DNA from: an uncultured Verrucomicrobiota bacterium
Lineage (GTDB): Bacteria; Verrucomicrobiota; Kiritimatiellia; CAIVKH01
Assembly (NCBI GenBank): GCA_937872895.1
Contig: CALMUP010000016.1
Span: forward strand, 1 to 64,000
Length of the DNA: 64,000 nucleotides
Direction of reading: 5' to 3'
In this document: piece after piece, positions 46,820-55,254 of the stretch
How the letters are laid out: each line of letters opens with the position of its first letter
Numbering within the stretch: the stretch's first letter is position 1
Notes under the pieces: generated by a model
Databases searched by the model: none
Told to the model about the DNA's origin: nothing
Seen by the model: the letters and a program-made list of their open reading frames with translations, nothing else
Made by a program: the position numbers and the translations under genes

Positions 46820-47473
46820 ATGAGCGAAGAACTGATTCCCATCACCTGCGAGAAATGCCAGGCGCGCCTCCGGGTGAAGCCGGGTGTCTTCAAGATCATG
46901 AAGGCGGTACGCTGCACCAAATGCGGCGCCAATATCGCCCTCGCTCCGTTCGCCCCGAAGCCCGGCGCACCCGCTGCGGCACCGGCCGCACCCGCGCCGG
47001 AACCCGCACCCGCGCCGGAACCCGCACCTGCCCCCGCTCCCGCACCCATCCCGGTCGCCGAACCGCCTGCACCCACCCCGGCCGAACCGGTCGCGGCCGC
47101 CGCGCCCCCGCCTCCCCCGCCTCCCGCGCCTCCCGCGACGCCTCCGCCCGCTCCGCCGAGCACCCCCGCCCCCGAGCTCGAGGCCCTGCACCGCCGCATC
47201 GCCATCCTCGAACGCGACCTGGCCGAGGCCGAGGCCCGCGTCACCGACCTCCAGCAACTCTGGCAAAGCAAGGAAATCGAAGTCCGCGAAATGGCCGACC
47301 GGTTGCGCCACGCGGAAAAAACCGCCGACCAGGCCGTGGCCCTGCGCGATGCCTTCCTCGGCCGCATCAAGGACGAACTCTCCCTCCACCTCCTCAAGGA
47401 ACGCGATGCATCCCTCACCCGCTTCGCCGAACTCGAGCGGAAACTCCTGTCCCTGTCGCCCGAACCGCGGTAG
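46820..47473 (+). CDS. Zinc-ribbon protein with Pro/Ala-rich linker and coiled coil
   Basis: 217 residues. A zinc ribbon (CEKCQARLRVKPG then CTKCGANI, Cys residues at about 10, 13, 32 and 35) is followed by an 80-residue Pro/Ala/Glu-rich linker and a coiled coil to the end. There is no membrane segment. AGGAG precedes the ATG. It lies 125 bases upstream of the parB-like gene on the same strand and may belong to that locus. Confidence 0.7.
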   Translation: MSEELIPITCEKCQARLRVKPGVFKIMKAVRCTKCGANIALAPFAPKPGAPAAAPAAPAPEPAPAPEPAPAPAPAPIPVAEPPAPTPAEPVAAAAPPPPPPPAPPATPPPAPPSTPAPELEALHRRIAILERDLAEAEARVTDLQQLWQSKEIEVREMADRLRHAEKTADQAVALRDAFLGRIKDELSLHLLKERDASLTRFAELERKLLSLSPEPR

Positions 47474-47598
47474 CACGCTCCGATCCCGACCTCGCCCGTC
47501 GACCAGCCTTCCGGGGTTTTCTGATTGATTTCACCCGGTTCCTGTGCCATCTAGGACCGTTCTTTTTAACGTTTTACCCCATTCCTCCAGGAGTTTTC

Positions 47599-48405
47599 AT
47601 GATCGCTACCAAACGCTTCGACTACGTACCCATCGATGCCATCCACGAGCATCCGAACATCGCGAACCACCGCCCGCTGAACCGCGCGAAGGTGAACCAC
47701 TACGCCGACGACATCCTCAAGAACGGCCTGCTCGAACCGCTCGTCGTCTGGGAACGCAACCACGGCGAGTTCTTCCTCGTCGGCGGCTTCCACCGCCTGA
47801 ACGCCATCAGGTCCATCCGCACGAACAAACCCGGCTATTTCGACCGCATCGACGTCCGCGTTGTCTCCGGCGAACTCGACGAGATGCGCGCGCTGAACCT
47901 GAAGCTGAACGCCGACCGCCTCGACGCCCGCGTGTCCGAGTACTTCGACACCGTGATCTACCTGAACAACGCGAACTGGGAGAAGGCCAAACTCGCCGCC
48001 TTCTTCGACCGCAGCGAGTCGTGGATCGACGAGATCCTCCGCTTCGTGCCCGGCATGGATCCGCGCCTCCGCAAACTGCTGGATGCCGACCAGGTCACCT
48101 GGACCAAGGCGAAGCTGGTCTGCCGCCAGATCCTCGAGGCGAAGCCCGGCACCGAAAAGGCCGTGGCCGACAAGCTCATCGGCGAACTGGTGACCGGCAT
48201 GCCCACCGCCAAACCGCCCCGCCCGCTGACCCTGAGCAAGGCGACCCGCAAGCTCGCCAAGCACGTCGAGCTGAATCCCGACCACCGCTACACCATCGAA
48301 GGCCGCGACCTGATGTCGCTGCTGATGGTGCTCAGCGGCAAGGAATCCGAGGACGGCCACCTCGCCCGCGTGCGCCGCGCCTTCCCCGCCCTGCTGGAAG
48401 ATTAA
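47599..48405 (+). CDS. Divergent ParB-domain protein
   Basis: 268 residues. It has the ParB N-terminal CTPase fold, but box II reads GGFHRLNAIRSI instead of GERRLRAA and box III LNLKLNADRLD instead of ENLQR. A helix-turn-helix-like stretch (WEKAKLAAFFDRSESWIDEI) follows. It lacks the N-terminal LGRGLGA motif that contacts ParA. AGGAG precedes the ATG. The ParA gene starts 5 bases after its stop, so the two are probably co-expressed. DNA target unknown. Confidence 0.8.
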   Translation: MIATKRFDYVPIDAIHEHPNIANHRPLNRAKVNHYADDILKNGLLEPLVVWERNHGEFFLVGGFHRLNAIRSIRTNKPGYFDRIDVRVVSGELDEMRALNLKLNADRLDARVSEYFDTVIYLNNANWEKAKLAAFFDRSESWIDEILRFVPGMDPRLRKLLDADQVTWTKAKLVCRQILEAKPGTEKAVADKLIGELVTGMPTAKPPRPLTLSKATRKLAKHVELNPDHRYTIEGRDLMSLLMVLSGKESEDGHLARVRRAFPALLED

Positions 48406-48410
48406 GCCCC

Positions 48411-49280
48411 ATGCCCGCGAGCGTCATCGCCATAGCGAACCAGAAGGGCGGCGTCGGCAAGACGACCACCGCGATCAACCTCGCCGCCTGCCTGGCCGAA
48501 CGCCGCAAACGCGTCCTGCTGATCGACCTCGATCCACAGGCCAACGCCACCAGCGGCCTCGGCATCGCCAAGGAACCCGGGGCCAGCCTGTACCGCTCGC
48601 TGATCGAGGGCCACCGCGCCGACACCTTCATCAAGAAGACGAACATCGAGCACCTCGACCTGATCCCGTCCGAGATCGACCTCGCCGGCACCGAGGTCGA
48701 GATCGCCCGCATGGAGAACTACCTCGTGCGCCTGCGCTCCGTCCTGCACGACCTCGTGCTCGACGGCGGCTACGATTTCATCCTGCTCGACTGCTCCCCC
48801 TCCCTCGGCATCCTCACCATGAACGTGCTGACCGCGGCCCATTCGGTGGTCATCCCGATCCAGTGCGAATACTACGCGCTGGAAGGCCTCAGCGTGATGA
48901 CCCGGCTGATCGAGCAGCTCCGCGAAAGCGGCACCAACCCCGGCCTGCACATCGAAGGCATCCTGATGACCATGTACGACATGCGCACCAACCTGTCGCA
49001 ACAGGTCGTCCAGGAGGTCATCCAGCATTACGGCGACAAGGTGTACGAGACCCTGATCCCCCGCAACGTCCGCCTCGGCGAGGCCCCGAGCTTCGGCAAG
49101 CCGATCATCACCTACAATTCCTACAGCACCGGAGCCGCCGCCTACCGCCAGTTCGCGAAGGAATTCATCGAACGCCACCGCGAGAAACTCGGCATCCCCG
49201 ACGAACCCGAAGAGCCGCTGCCCACCGCCAGCCAGGTCGCCGCCATGTCCCCGCCGGCCCCCACGGAGTCCGCCTCATGA
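48411..49280 (+). CDS. parA: ParA/Soj chromosome partition ATPase
   Basis: 289 residues. The deviant Walker A KGGVGKTT is at residues 12-19, with LLIDLDPQANAT and FILLDCSPSLGIL completing the P-loop fold typical of chromosomal ParA. The C-terminal 25 residues are a Pro/Ala-rich tail. It overlaps the membrane-ParB fusion gene by ATGA, which is a strong sign of a functional pairing. It is the only ParA in the window. Confidence 0.94.
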   Translation: MPASVIAIANQKGGVGKTTTAINLAACLAERRKRVLLIDLDPQANATSGLGIAKEPGASLYRSLIEGHRADTFIKKTNIEHLDLIPSEIDLAGTEVEIARMENYLVRLRSVLHDLVLDGGYDFILLDCSPSLGILTMNVLTAAHSVVIPIQCEYYALEGLSVMTRLIEQLRESGTNPGLHIEGILMTMYDMRTNLSQQVVQEVIQHYGDKVYETLIPRNVRLGEAPSFGKPIITYNSYSTGAAAYRQFAKEFIERHREKLGIPDEPEEPLPTASQVAAMSPPAPTESAS

Positions 49281-50293
49281 ACGACGAAGCCCAGCAACCC
49301 TCCCGCCTCGGCCGCGGCCTCGGCGCGATGTTCAACGAAGTCTCCGGCATCAAGGCCGGCTCCGCCCCGACCGGCGGCGGCTACCTGCGCATCCCGCTCG
49401 CCGAGCTGCACCTGCCCGGCACCGCCCGCGCACCCGACGAGCACCTGACCGCCTCCGTGCGCGCCTACGGCGTACTCCAACCCGTGCTGGTCGCCCGCGC
49501 CGAATCCGGCTACCGCCTGCTCGCCGGTGCCCGCCGCGTCCAGGCCGCCCGCGAAGCCGGCCTGGCCGATGTGCCCGCCCTGATCGTCCCGCCCGACCGC
49601 GCCGGCGAACTCGACGTGTTCCTCGAGGAGAACCTGACCCGCGCCGAGCTGACCGAATTCGACCGCATTCGCCTGCGCGACCAATGGATGCGCGAAACCG
49701 GCCGCGATGCCGAAGCCGCCGCCCGCCGCATCCCCGACCTCCCCGCCCCGCCGACTCCGGTGGCTCTCGAAACCACCGATGCCGATACGACCTCGCCCTA
49801 CTGGAAACTGGCGACCGTGCTGCTGGCCCCGCTGTGCGTCATCCTGCTCGCCGCCACCCTGATGGCCTACGGCCCGAAACTCGCCGCGCCACCCGCCGAT
49901 CCCGCCGCGAACCGCCCTGCGGCCAACGCCCCGGCCGTGACCGGCGCCGCATGGATGGACACCTTCCGCTTTCCCGGCCAGGAACGCATCGTGCGCGGAA
50001 ACCGCCTGATCCTCGCCTTCACCGCCCCCTGTTTCGCCGATGGCGCGATCACCCCGACCGGCATCCGCCTGCTGAACCAGCTGGCCGCCGTCGCCTCGGC
50101 GTCGGAACAGAAGGTCGCGGTACGCCTGCTGGTCCACGGCGGCGATCCGGAACTGAACCGGCTCCATGCCGACCTCGCCGTCCGGCACCTCGCCGCCGAG
50201 GGTCTGCCCGGGGTGCTCGCCCTGCCCATGGCCCCCGACGCGAAACTCGGCAACCAGTCGGTGATCCTCGCCGAAATCGTGCCCGTGCGGTGA
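49277..50293 (+). CDS. ParB-domain / transmembrane / OmpA-like fusion protein
   Basis: 338 residues. 1-20 carries SRLGRGLGAMF, the ParA-stimulating motif of ParB. 35-150 is a ParB CTPase fold (GARRVQAAR at box II, ENLTRAELTEFDRIRLRDQW at box III). The parS-reading helix-turn-helix is absent. A membrane helix spans about 176-198, then a Pro/Ala linker leads to an OmpA/MotB-like domain (about 240-338, GIRLLNQLAAVA and VHGGDPELNRLHADLAVRHL). The residues that hold diaminopimelate in OmpA are only partly kept. Predicted topology: ParB domain in the cytoplasm, OmpA-like domain in the periplasm. It could tether ParA to the envelope. Confidence 0.8.
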   Translation: MNDEAQQPSRLGRGLGAMFNEVSGIKAGSAPTGGGYLRIPLAELHLPGTARAPDEHLTASVRAYGVLQPVLVARAESGYRLLAGARRVQAAREAGLADVPALIVPPDRAGELDVFLEENLTRAELTEFDRIRLRDQWMRETGRDAEAAARRIPDLPAPPTPVALETTDADTTSPYWKLATVLLAPLCVILLAATLMAYGPKLAAPPADPAANRPAANAPAVTGAAWMDTFRFPGQERIVRGNRLILAFTAPCFADGAITPTGIRLLNQLAAVASASEQKVAVRLLVHGGDPELNRLHADLAVRHLAAEGLPGVLALPMAPDAKLGNQSVILAEIVPVR

Positions 50294-50363
50294 TGCCATC
50301 CGTCGCCGCATTCCGGTGATCTTTCCCTTGGCACCGGGCGGCGGAGCGGATTAGGTTTGGGCC

Positions 50364-52829
50364 ATGAACCCGAACCCGAGCCGCCTCGACGAGGCGCTGC
50401 ATTTCCTCGAAGCCCGCTTCCACCGCCAGATCCGCGACCACCGCACCCTGGAGGCATCGCCCGGCTCCTTCGCCCCGCTGCCCGATACGCTGGATCCGCG
50501 CCTGCGCGCCGTGCTCGAGCGCGACGGCATCACCCGGCTCTACGCCCACCAGGCCGAGGCCTTCGAGACCATCAGCAACAACCACGACACCGTGCTCGTA
50601 TCGCGCACCGCCAGCGGCAAGACCCTCTCGTTCCTGCTCCCGTTGCTGCACGAATGGATGAACGCCCCGGCCCCCTTCAGCGTACTGCTGCTCTACCCGA
50701 CCAAGGCCCTCTCCCGCGACCAGGAGAACACCGTCGGCCGCCTGATGCGCGAGGCGGTCGACACCCGCAAGCTCGGCACCTTCGACGGCGACACCCCGCG
50801 CGAGGAACGTTCGCACATCCAGCGCACCGCCGACTTCGTCATCACCAACCCCGACATGCTCCACGCCGGCATCCTGCCCAACCACCACCGCGGCTGGAAA
50901 AGTTTCCTCTCCCGCCTGCGCTACATCGTCGTCGACGAGGTCCACACCTACCGCGGCGCGTTCGGCTCCCACGTGGCCAACGTCTTCCGCCGCCTGCAAC
51001 GCGTCTGCGAGATGCACGGCTCCCGCCCGGTGTTCATCGGCTGCTCGGCCACCGTCGGCAACCCCGGCGAACACACCTCCGCACTCTTCCACCGCCCGGT
51101 CCGGGTCATCGACCGCGACGGCGCCCCCCGCCCGCCCCGCGACCTGTACCTCGTCAATCCGCCCCTCGTGCAGAGCGCCGGTGCCGCGCTGTACCGCAAA
51201 GGCCCCGGCTCGATCTCGATCCCGCTGATCCGCGAAGCCACCAAGCTCGGCGTGCGCACCATCTGCTTCTGCCGCGCCCGCCAGGAGGTCGAGCGCCTCT
51301 ACCGCGCGGTGATCGACGGACGCCCCGAGCTGGCCGACCGGGTGAAACCCTACCGCGGCGGACTCCTCCCCAACGAGCGCCGCCAGCTCGAACGCGACCT
51401 GTTCAGCGGCGCCCTCACCACCATCATCACCACCAACGCCCTCGAACTCGGCATCGACATCGGCGACCTCGACCTGTGCATCCTCTCCGGCCACCCCGGC
51501 TCCGTGGCCAGCTTCTGGCAGCAGGCCGGCCGCGTCGGCCGCAAGGGCGCGCGCGCCGCCATCGTCTACATCGCCAAGGACACCCCGATCGACCAGTACC
51601 TCGTCAACCACCCCGAGTTCATCATCCGCACCCCGGTCGAACAGGCCTGGCTCAACAGCAACAACCCCTACATCCTGCTCCAGCACATCCCCTGCGCCGC
51701 CCACGAATACCCGCTGCGCCCGCACGAACCCGCCTTCGACGACCGCGCCTACCCGCTCGCCGTGCAGGTGCTGACCGAGGAGAAGACCCTCGCCCCCTAC
51801 CACGACAGCCTGCGCTTCGCCCTGCCCGACTACCCCGCCAAGGGCGTCAACCTGCGCGGCATGACCGACTACAACGTCGACATCTACTGCGGCAGCGAGG
51901 TCATCGGCGAGATCGACCCGATCGGCGCGCGCGGCACGCTCTACAAGGACGCGATCTACCAGCACCTCGGCGACCGCTACATGTCGATGGAACTCGACCT
52001 CGCGAAGAAACTCTGCCGCGTCGAACGCGTCAACGTCGACTACTACACCGAGGCGGTCTGGGAGAACCGCGTCGAGATGACCGAGCAGGAGCGCGAGGAG
52101 AAACGCCACGAAGCCACCCTCCGCTTCGGCTACATCCACGTCAACAAGCAGCCCAAACTCTACAAGAAGATCCGCGAACGCTCCTACGAGAACATCGGCT
52201 ACGGTCCGATCACCCTCGCCCCGTTCGAGTACGACACCACCGGCCTCAGCCTCCAGGTGCCGCCCGCCTGGCGCACGGCGATGGACGGCAAGGACCGCCG
52301 CTACCTCGGCGCCGCCCTCTACGGATTGAGCTACCTGCTGCGCCGGGCCGCACCGAGCCTGTGCATGGCCGACGCCGAGGACATCGAGACCGACGTCTCC
52401 CTGTTCGAGGAGGAGGCGCAAAGCTGGCAGAGCGCCCTGTACCTCTACGACGCCCACGAAGGCGGCGTCGGGTACGCGGAAAAGATCTGCGAGAAATTCG
52501 CGGAGGCGCTCGACCTCTGCCGCGCCATCATCCGCGACTGCGACTGCGAAGCCGGCTGCCCGGCCTGCGTGCCGCCCCTCCCGCCCGGCGTGCAGAACGA
52601 GGAACTCGAACGCCTGCTCGTCGAATCCAACGCCGCCGTCGCCTGCACGGAAAGCCTGCTCGACGCCCTGCTCGACGGCACCATCGCCCTGCCCGAACTG
52701 ATGACCATCGAACGCGACCGCGGTCCCGCCGCCCCGCCGCCGCCCGAGGACGAGGAGACGAAGAAGTTGGGCACCCGCCTCCACAAGGCCGCCGCCATCC
52801 TCAAGCGCAAACGCGAGCGCGAGCATTAG
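50364..52829 (+). CDS. MrfA-like DEAH-box helicase with DUF1998
   Basis: 821 residues. Walker A is VSRTASGKT, motif II is VDEVH (DEVH), and the second RecA domain shows NALELGIDIGDLD and QQAGRVGR. The C-terminal DUF1998 region has the Cys cluster CDCEAGCPAC near 715-735. This matches MrfA/Hrq1-type helicases; MrfA acts with the exonuclease MrfB in repair of mitomycin-type lesions in Bacillus. An MrfB/YprB-like gene is at 57531-58421. Confidence 0.9.
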   Translation: MNPNPSRLDEALHFLEARFHRQIRDHRTLEASPGSFAPLPDTLDPRLRAVLERDGITRLYAHQAEAFETISNNHDTVLVSRTASGKTLSFLLPLLHEWMNAPAPFSVLLLYPTKALSRDQENTVGRLMREAVDTRKLGTFDGDTPREERSHIQRTADFVITNPDMLHAGILPNHHRGWKSFLSRLRYIVVDEVHTYRGAFGSHVANVFRRLQRVCEMHGSRPVFIGCSATVGNPGEHTSALFHRPVRVIDRDGAPRPPRDLYLVNPPLVQSAGAALYRKGPGSISIPLIREATKLGVRTICFCRARQEVERLYRAVIDGRPELADRVKPYRGGLLPNERRQLERDLFSGALTTIITTNALELGIDIGDLDLCILSGHPGSVASFWQQAGRVGRKGARAAIVYIAKDTPIDQYLVNHPEFIIRTPVEQAWLNSNNPYILLQHIPCAAHEYPLRPHEPAFDDRAYPLAVQVLTEEKTLAPYHDSLRFALPDYPAKGVNLRGMTDYNVDIYCGSEVIGEIDPIGARGTLYKDAIYQHLGDRYMSMELDLAKKLCRVERVNVDYYTEAVWENRVEMTEQEREEKRHEATLRFGYIHVNKQPKLYKKIRERSYENIGYGPITLAPFEYDTTGLSLQVPPAWRTAMDGKDRRYLGAALYGLSYLLRRAAPSLCMADAEDIETDVSLFEEEAQSWQSALYLYDAHEGGVGYAEKICEKFAEALDLCRAIIRDCDCEAGCPACVPPLPPGVQNEELERLLVESNAAVACTESLLDALLDGTIALPELMTIERDRGPAAPPPPEDEETKKLGTRLHKAAAILKRKREREH

Positions 52830-53050
52830 CCGGCATAAAGCCGGCTCTACCCCGGCGATGGCATCACCGCGACGAACCGCAATCCTGCCTGACGCGAAGT
52901 AGAGCGGGTTTACCCCGGCTATTGCATCGCCGCGCCGAACCGCTGTCCCGCCTGACACGAAGTAGAGCCGGGTTTACCCCGGCTATTGCATCGCCGCGCC
53001 GAACCGCTATCCTGCCGGACTTGGAGTAGAGCCGGGTTTATCCCGGCTAC
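52828..53050. repeat. REP array upstream of the RAYT gene
   Basis: Hairpin units GTAGAGCCGGGTTTAYCCCG followed by GCTAT recur at 52899, 52962 and 53026, i.e. every 63-64 bases, separated by a conserved CATCGCCGCGCCGAACCGCT-type spacer. A shorter palindrome (AGCCGGCATAAAGCCGGCT, 52828-52846) begins the array. This is a REP/BIME array typical of RAYT-associated repeats. Confidence 0.9.
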
Positions 53051-53058
53051 CCACCGAC

Positions 53059-53538
53059 ATGGAATCCAAAACAACGACGTATCGCGGTTACCAGCGCAGC
53101 TCGTTCATCGACTACGCCAACACCGGCAACATCTTTTTCGTCACGATCTGCGTGTCGCCACGAAGGCCCGTTTTTGTAAGCCCTGATCGCAATGACGTGG
53201 TTGTGAAAACCATCAAGGACCTTCAGAATGAGCACGCATGGGGTGTCTACCTGTACTGCATCATGCCCGACCACCTTCATCTGGTCGTCAATCCGGGGGC
53301 ATCCGGTTTATCTCAAGCCATTCGACGGCTCAAAGGCCGCCTGACCCCTTGGTGGCGTCAACACGGCGATGGCAGGCCGCTATGGCAGGGTGGGTATTTC
53401 GATCATCGGTTGCGATCCACCGAGTCGTTCACGGACAAAGGCCGTTACATCATGCAGAATCCGGTGCGGGCCGGGCTGGTCATGCACGAGAAGGACTGGC
53501 CGTGGACGGGTTCGTTGGCCGTCTATACCGGCTCCTGA
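53059..53538 (+). mobile_element. REP-associated tyrosine transposase (Y1/HUH)
   Basis: 159 residues, the size of RAYT proteins. The HUH metal motif is His72-Leu-His74 (MPDHLHLVV), and the candidate catalytic Tyr130 lies in GRYIMQNPVRAGLV. REP units stand on both sides. Single-copy domesticated RAYTs disperse REP sequences in trans and are not normal insertion sequences. Another REP copy lies in the glycogen operon (4555). Confidence 0.92.
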
Positions 53539-53546
53539 TCGCCGGC

Positions 53547-53676
53547 GTAGAGCCGGGCTTACCCCGGCGATGACGCCTGACACCCTGGTCGCGTCAACAT
53601 GGCGATGGCCGTTCCTGATAGCCGGCATAAAGCCGGCTCTACGGAGCGGACGTAGAGCCGGGTTTATCCCGGCTAT
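53547..53676. repeat. REP units downstream of the RAYT gene
   Basis: GTAGAGCCGGGCTTACCCCG (53547), AGCCGGCATAAAGCCGGCT (53620) and GTAGAGCCGGGTTTATCCCG (53652) continue the array. The final unit leads straight into the nikR ribosome-binding site (TTTTGGAG). Confidence 0.88.
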
Positions 53677-53724
53677 TGCATCACCGCACCGAATCGCTAT
53701 CCTGTTGATTTTGGAGAAACCCTC

Positions 53725-54135
53725 ATGCCCCTGACCCGTTTCAGCGTATCCCTCGACGAAAACCTCGTGGCCCGGTTTGATGCCAAGATCAAACGCGAAC
53801 GCTGCCCGACCCGCTCCAAGGCGATCGGCGACCTGATCCGGGCCAGCCTGGTCCAGACCGAATGGCGCTCCGGTTCGGAAGTTGCCGGTGCCGTGGTGCT
53901 GGTCTACGACCACCACGAACGCAACATCATGAAGAAGCTGACCGAGGTCCAGCACGATGCGGAGGATGCCATCATCTCCACGCAACACATCCACCTCGAT
54001 CATGACAATTGCCTCGAGATCATCGCCGTGCGCGGCAAACCGGCCCGGATCGAGACCCTGATCAAGCGGCTGAAGGCGATCAAAGGACTCAAGCACGTGT
54101 CTCTCTCCGCCGGCACCACCGGCCGCCGTATCTGA
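53725..54135 (+). CDS. nikR: Nickel-responsive regulator NikR
   Basis: 136 residues. A ribbon-helix-helix (RFSVSLDENLVARFDAKIKR) precedes the ACT-like nickel domain. The ligands His77, His88, His90 and Cys96 (QHDAE and TQHIHLDHDNC) match the E. coli set 76/87/89/95 shifted by one. It would repress nickel uptake when nickel is replete; the cbiMQO genes follow directly. A GTGTTAC half-site (54172-54178) lies before cbiM, but a full NikR dyad is not evident. Confidence 0.93.
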   Translation: MPLTRFSVSLDENLVARFDAKIKRERCPTRSKAIGDLIRASLVQTEWRSGSEVAGAVVLVYDHHERNIMKKLTEVQHDAEDAIISTQHIHLDHDNCLEIIAVRGKPARIETLIKRLKAIKGLKHVSLSAGTTGRRI

Positions 54136-54210
54136 GTCCACCATGGTTGTTATTGCGTCGGCACCTCATGGGTGTTACGTTTCGCCCATTCATGTTACCG
54201 GAGATGAACC

Positions 54211-55251
54211 ATGCACATGGCCGACGCATTGATTTCCCCCGCGGTAGGCGGGACGTTCTGGGCATTGTCGGGCGGACTGATCGCCTGGTGCGCGCGCAAG
54301 CTGAAGCAGGCCGCGGACGACCGGCTGGTGCCGATGATGGGCGTGCTGGGTGCGTTCATCTTTGCCGCGCAGATGATCAACTTCACCATCCCCGGCACCG
54401 GCTCCAGCGGCCACCTCGGCGGCGGCCTGATCCTCGCCGCGCTGCTCGGCCCGTATGCGGGCTTCCTGGTCATCGCCTCGGTGCTGGCCGTGCAGGCGCT
54501 GTTCTTCGCCGACGGCGGCCTGCTCGCCCTCGGCTGCAACATCTTCAACCTCGGCTTCTTCCCCGCCTTCATCGCCTACCCGCTGATCTACCGCCCGCTG
54601 ACCGGATCGCACCCGACCAGCGCGCGCATCTGGACCGGCTCGATGCTGGCCGCCGTCATCGGCCTGCTGCTCGGCGCCCTCGGCGTGATCGGCCAGACCA
54701 TGACCTCCGGCATCACCGAGCTTTCCATCGCCACCTTCACCGCCCTGATGCTCCCGATCCATCTCGCGATCGGCGTGGTGGAGGGGCTGGCCTCCGCCGT
54801 GGTGATCAGCTTCGTTGCCCGGGCCCGTCCGGCGGCCACGGCCCTGCCCGCCGCCGCGTCGCGCCTTGAACCGGCCCTGGTCGGCCTGGCCGTCGCCGCG
54901 CTGGTCACCGGCATGGGGGCGAGCTGGTTCGCCTCGACCCACCCGGACGGACTGGAATGGTCGATCAGCCGCACCACCGGCTCCGCCGAATTGGCCGGCC
55001 GCTCCAGCCCGGTCCACGCGCAACTCGCTTCGCTGCAGGAAAGCACCGCCTTCCTGCCCGACTATGGATTCGCCGCCCCGGAGGCCGAAGCCACGGCCCC
55101 CGGCGCGGAGGCCGCGGATGCCGCTGAACCGTGGCCCTCGGTCAGTGCCGGCACCTCGGTGTCGGGATTGGTCGGCGGACTGCTCACCCTCGCCATGGCC
55201 GGAGGCATCGGCTGGATGATCCGGCCAGGTCGCCGCGCTGCGACCGCGTGA
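54211..55251 (+). CDS. cbiM: Nickel/cobalt ECF transporter substrate component, CbiM with PDGLE domain
   Basis: 346 residues. The N-terminus MHMADALISP holds the conserved Met-His metal ligands. About seven membrane helices form CbiM/NikM (to about 215); the C-terminal part contains HPDGLEWS and a last helix, i.e. the NikN/PDGLE partner fused on. GGAG precedes the ATG. Neighbours nikR, cbiQ and cbiO indicate nickel as the likely substrate. Confidence 0.92.
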   Translation: MHMADALISPAVGGTFWALSGGLIAWCARKLKQAADDRLVPMMGVLGAFIFAAQMINFTIPGTGSSGHLGGGLILAALLGPYAGFLVIASVLAVQALFFADGGLLALGCNIFNLGFFPAFIAYPLIYRPLTGSHPTSARIWTGSMLAAVIGLLLGALGVIGQTMTSGITELSIATFTALMLPIHLAIGVVEGLASAVVISFVARARPAATALPAAASRLEPALVGLAVAALVTGMGASWFASTHPDGLEWSISRTTGSAELAGRSSPVHAQLASLQESTAFLPDYGFAAPEAEATAPGAEAADAAEPWPSVSAGTSVSGLVGGLLTLAMAGGIGWMIRPGRRAATA

Positions 55252-55254
55252 TCC

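Noticed and set aside
37142-50293. parS sites near the partition genes
   Set aside because: Several CACGTG cores exist in the window, but none has the flanking TGTTN/NAACA arms needed for parS.
50049-52958. 969-codon open frame on the minus strand opposite the MrfA-like helicase
   Set aside because: Low-complexity Val/Ala/Gly/Asp translation, no family; it mirrors the helicase codons.
54136-54210. Full NikR operator before cbiM
   Set aside because: Only direct repeats of TGTTAC are present; the inverted arrangement known for NikR sites is missing.
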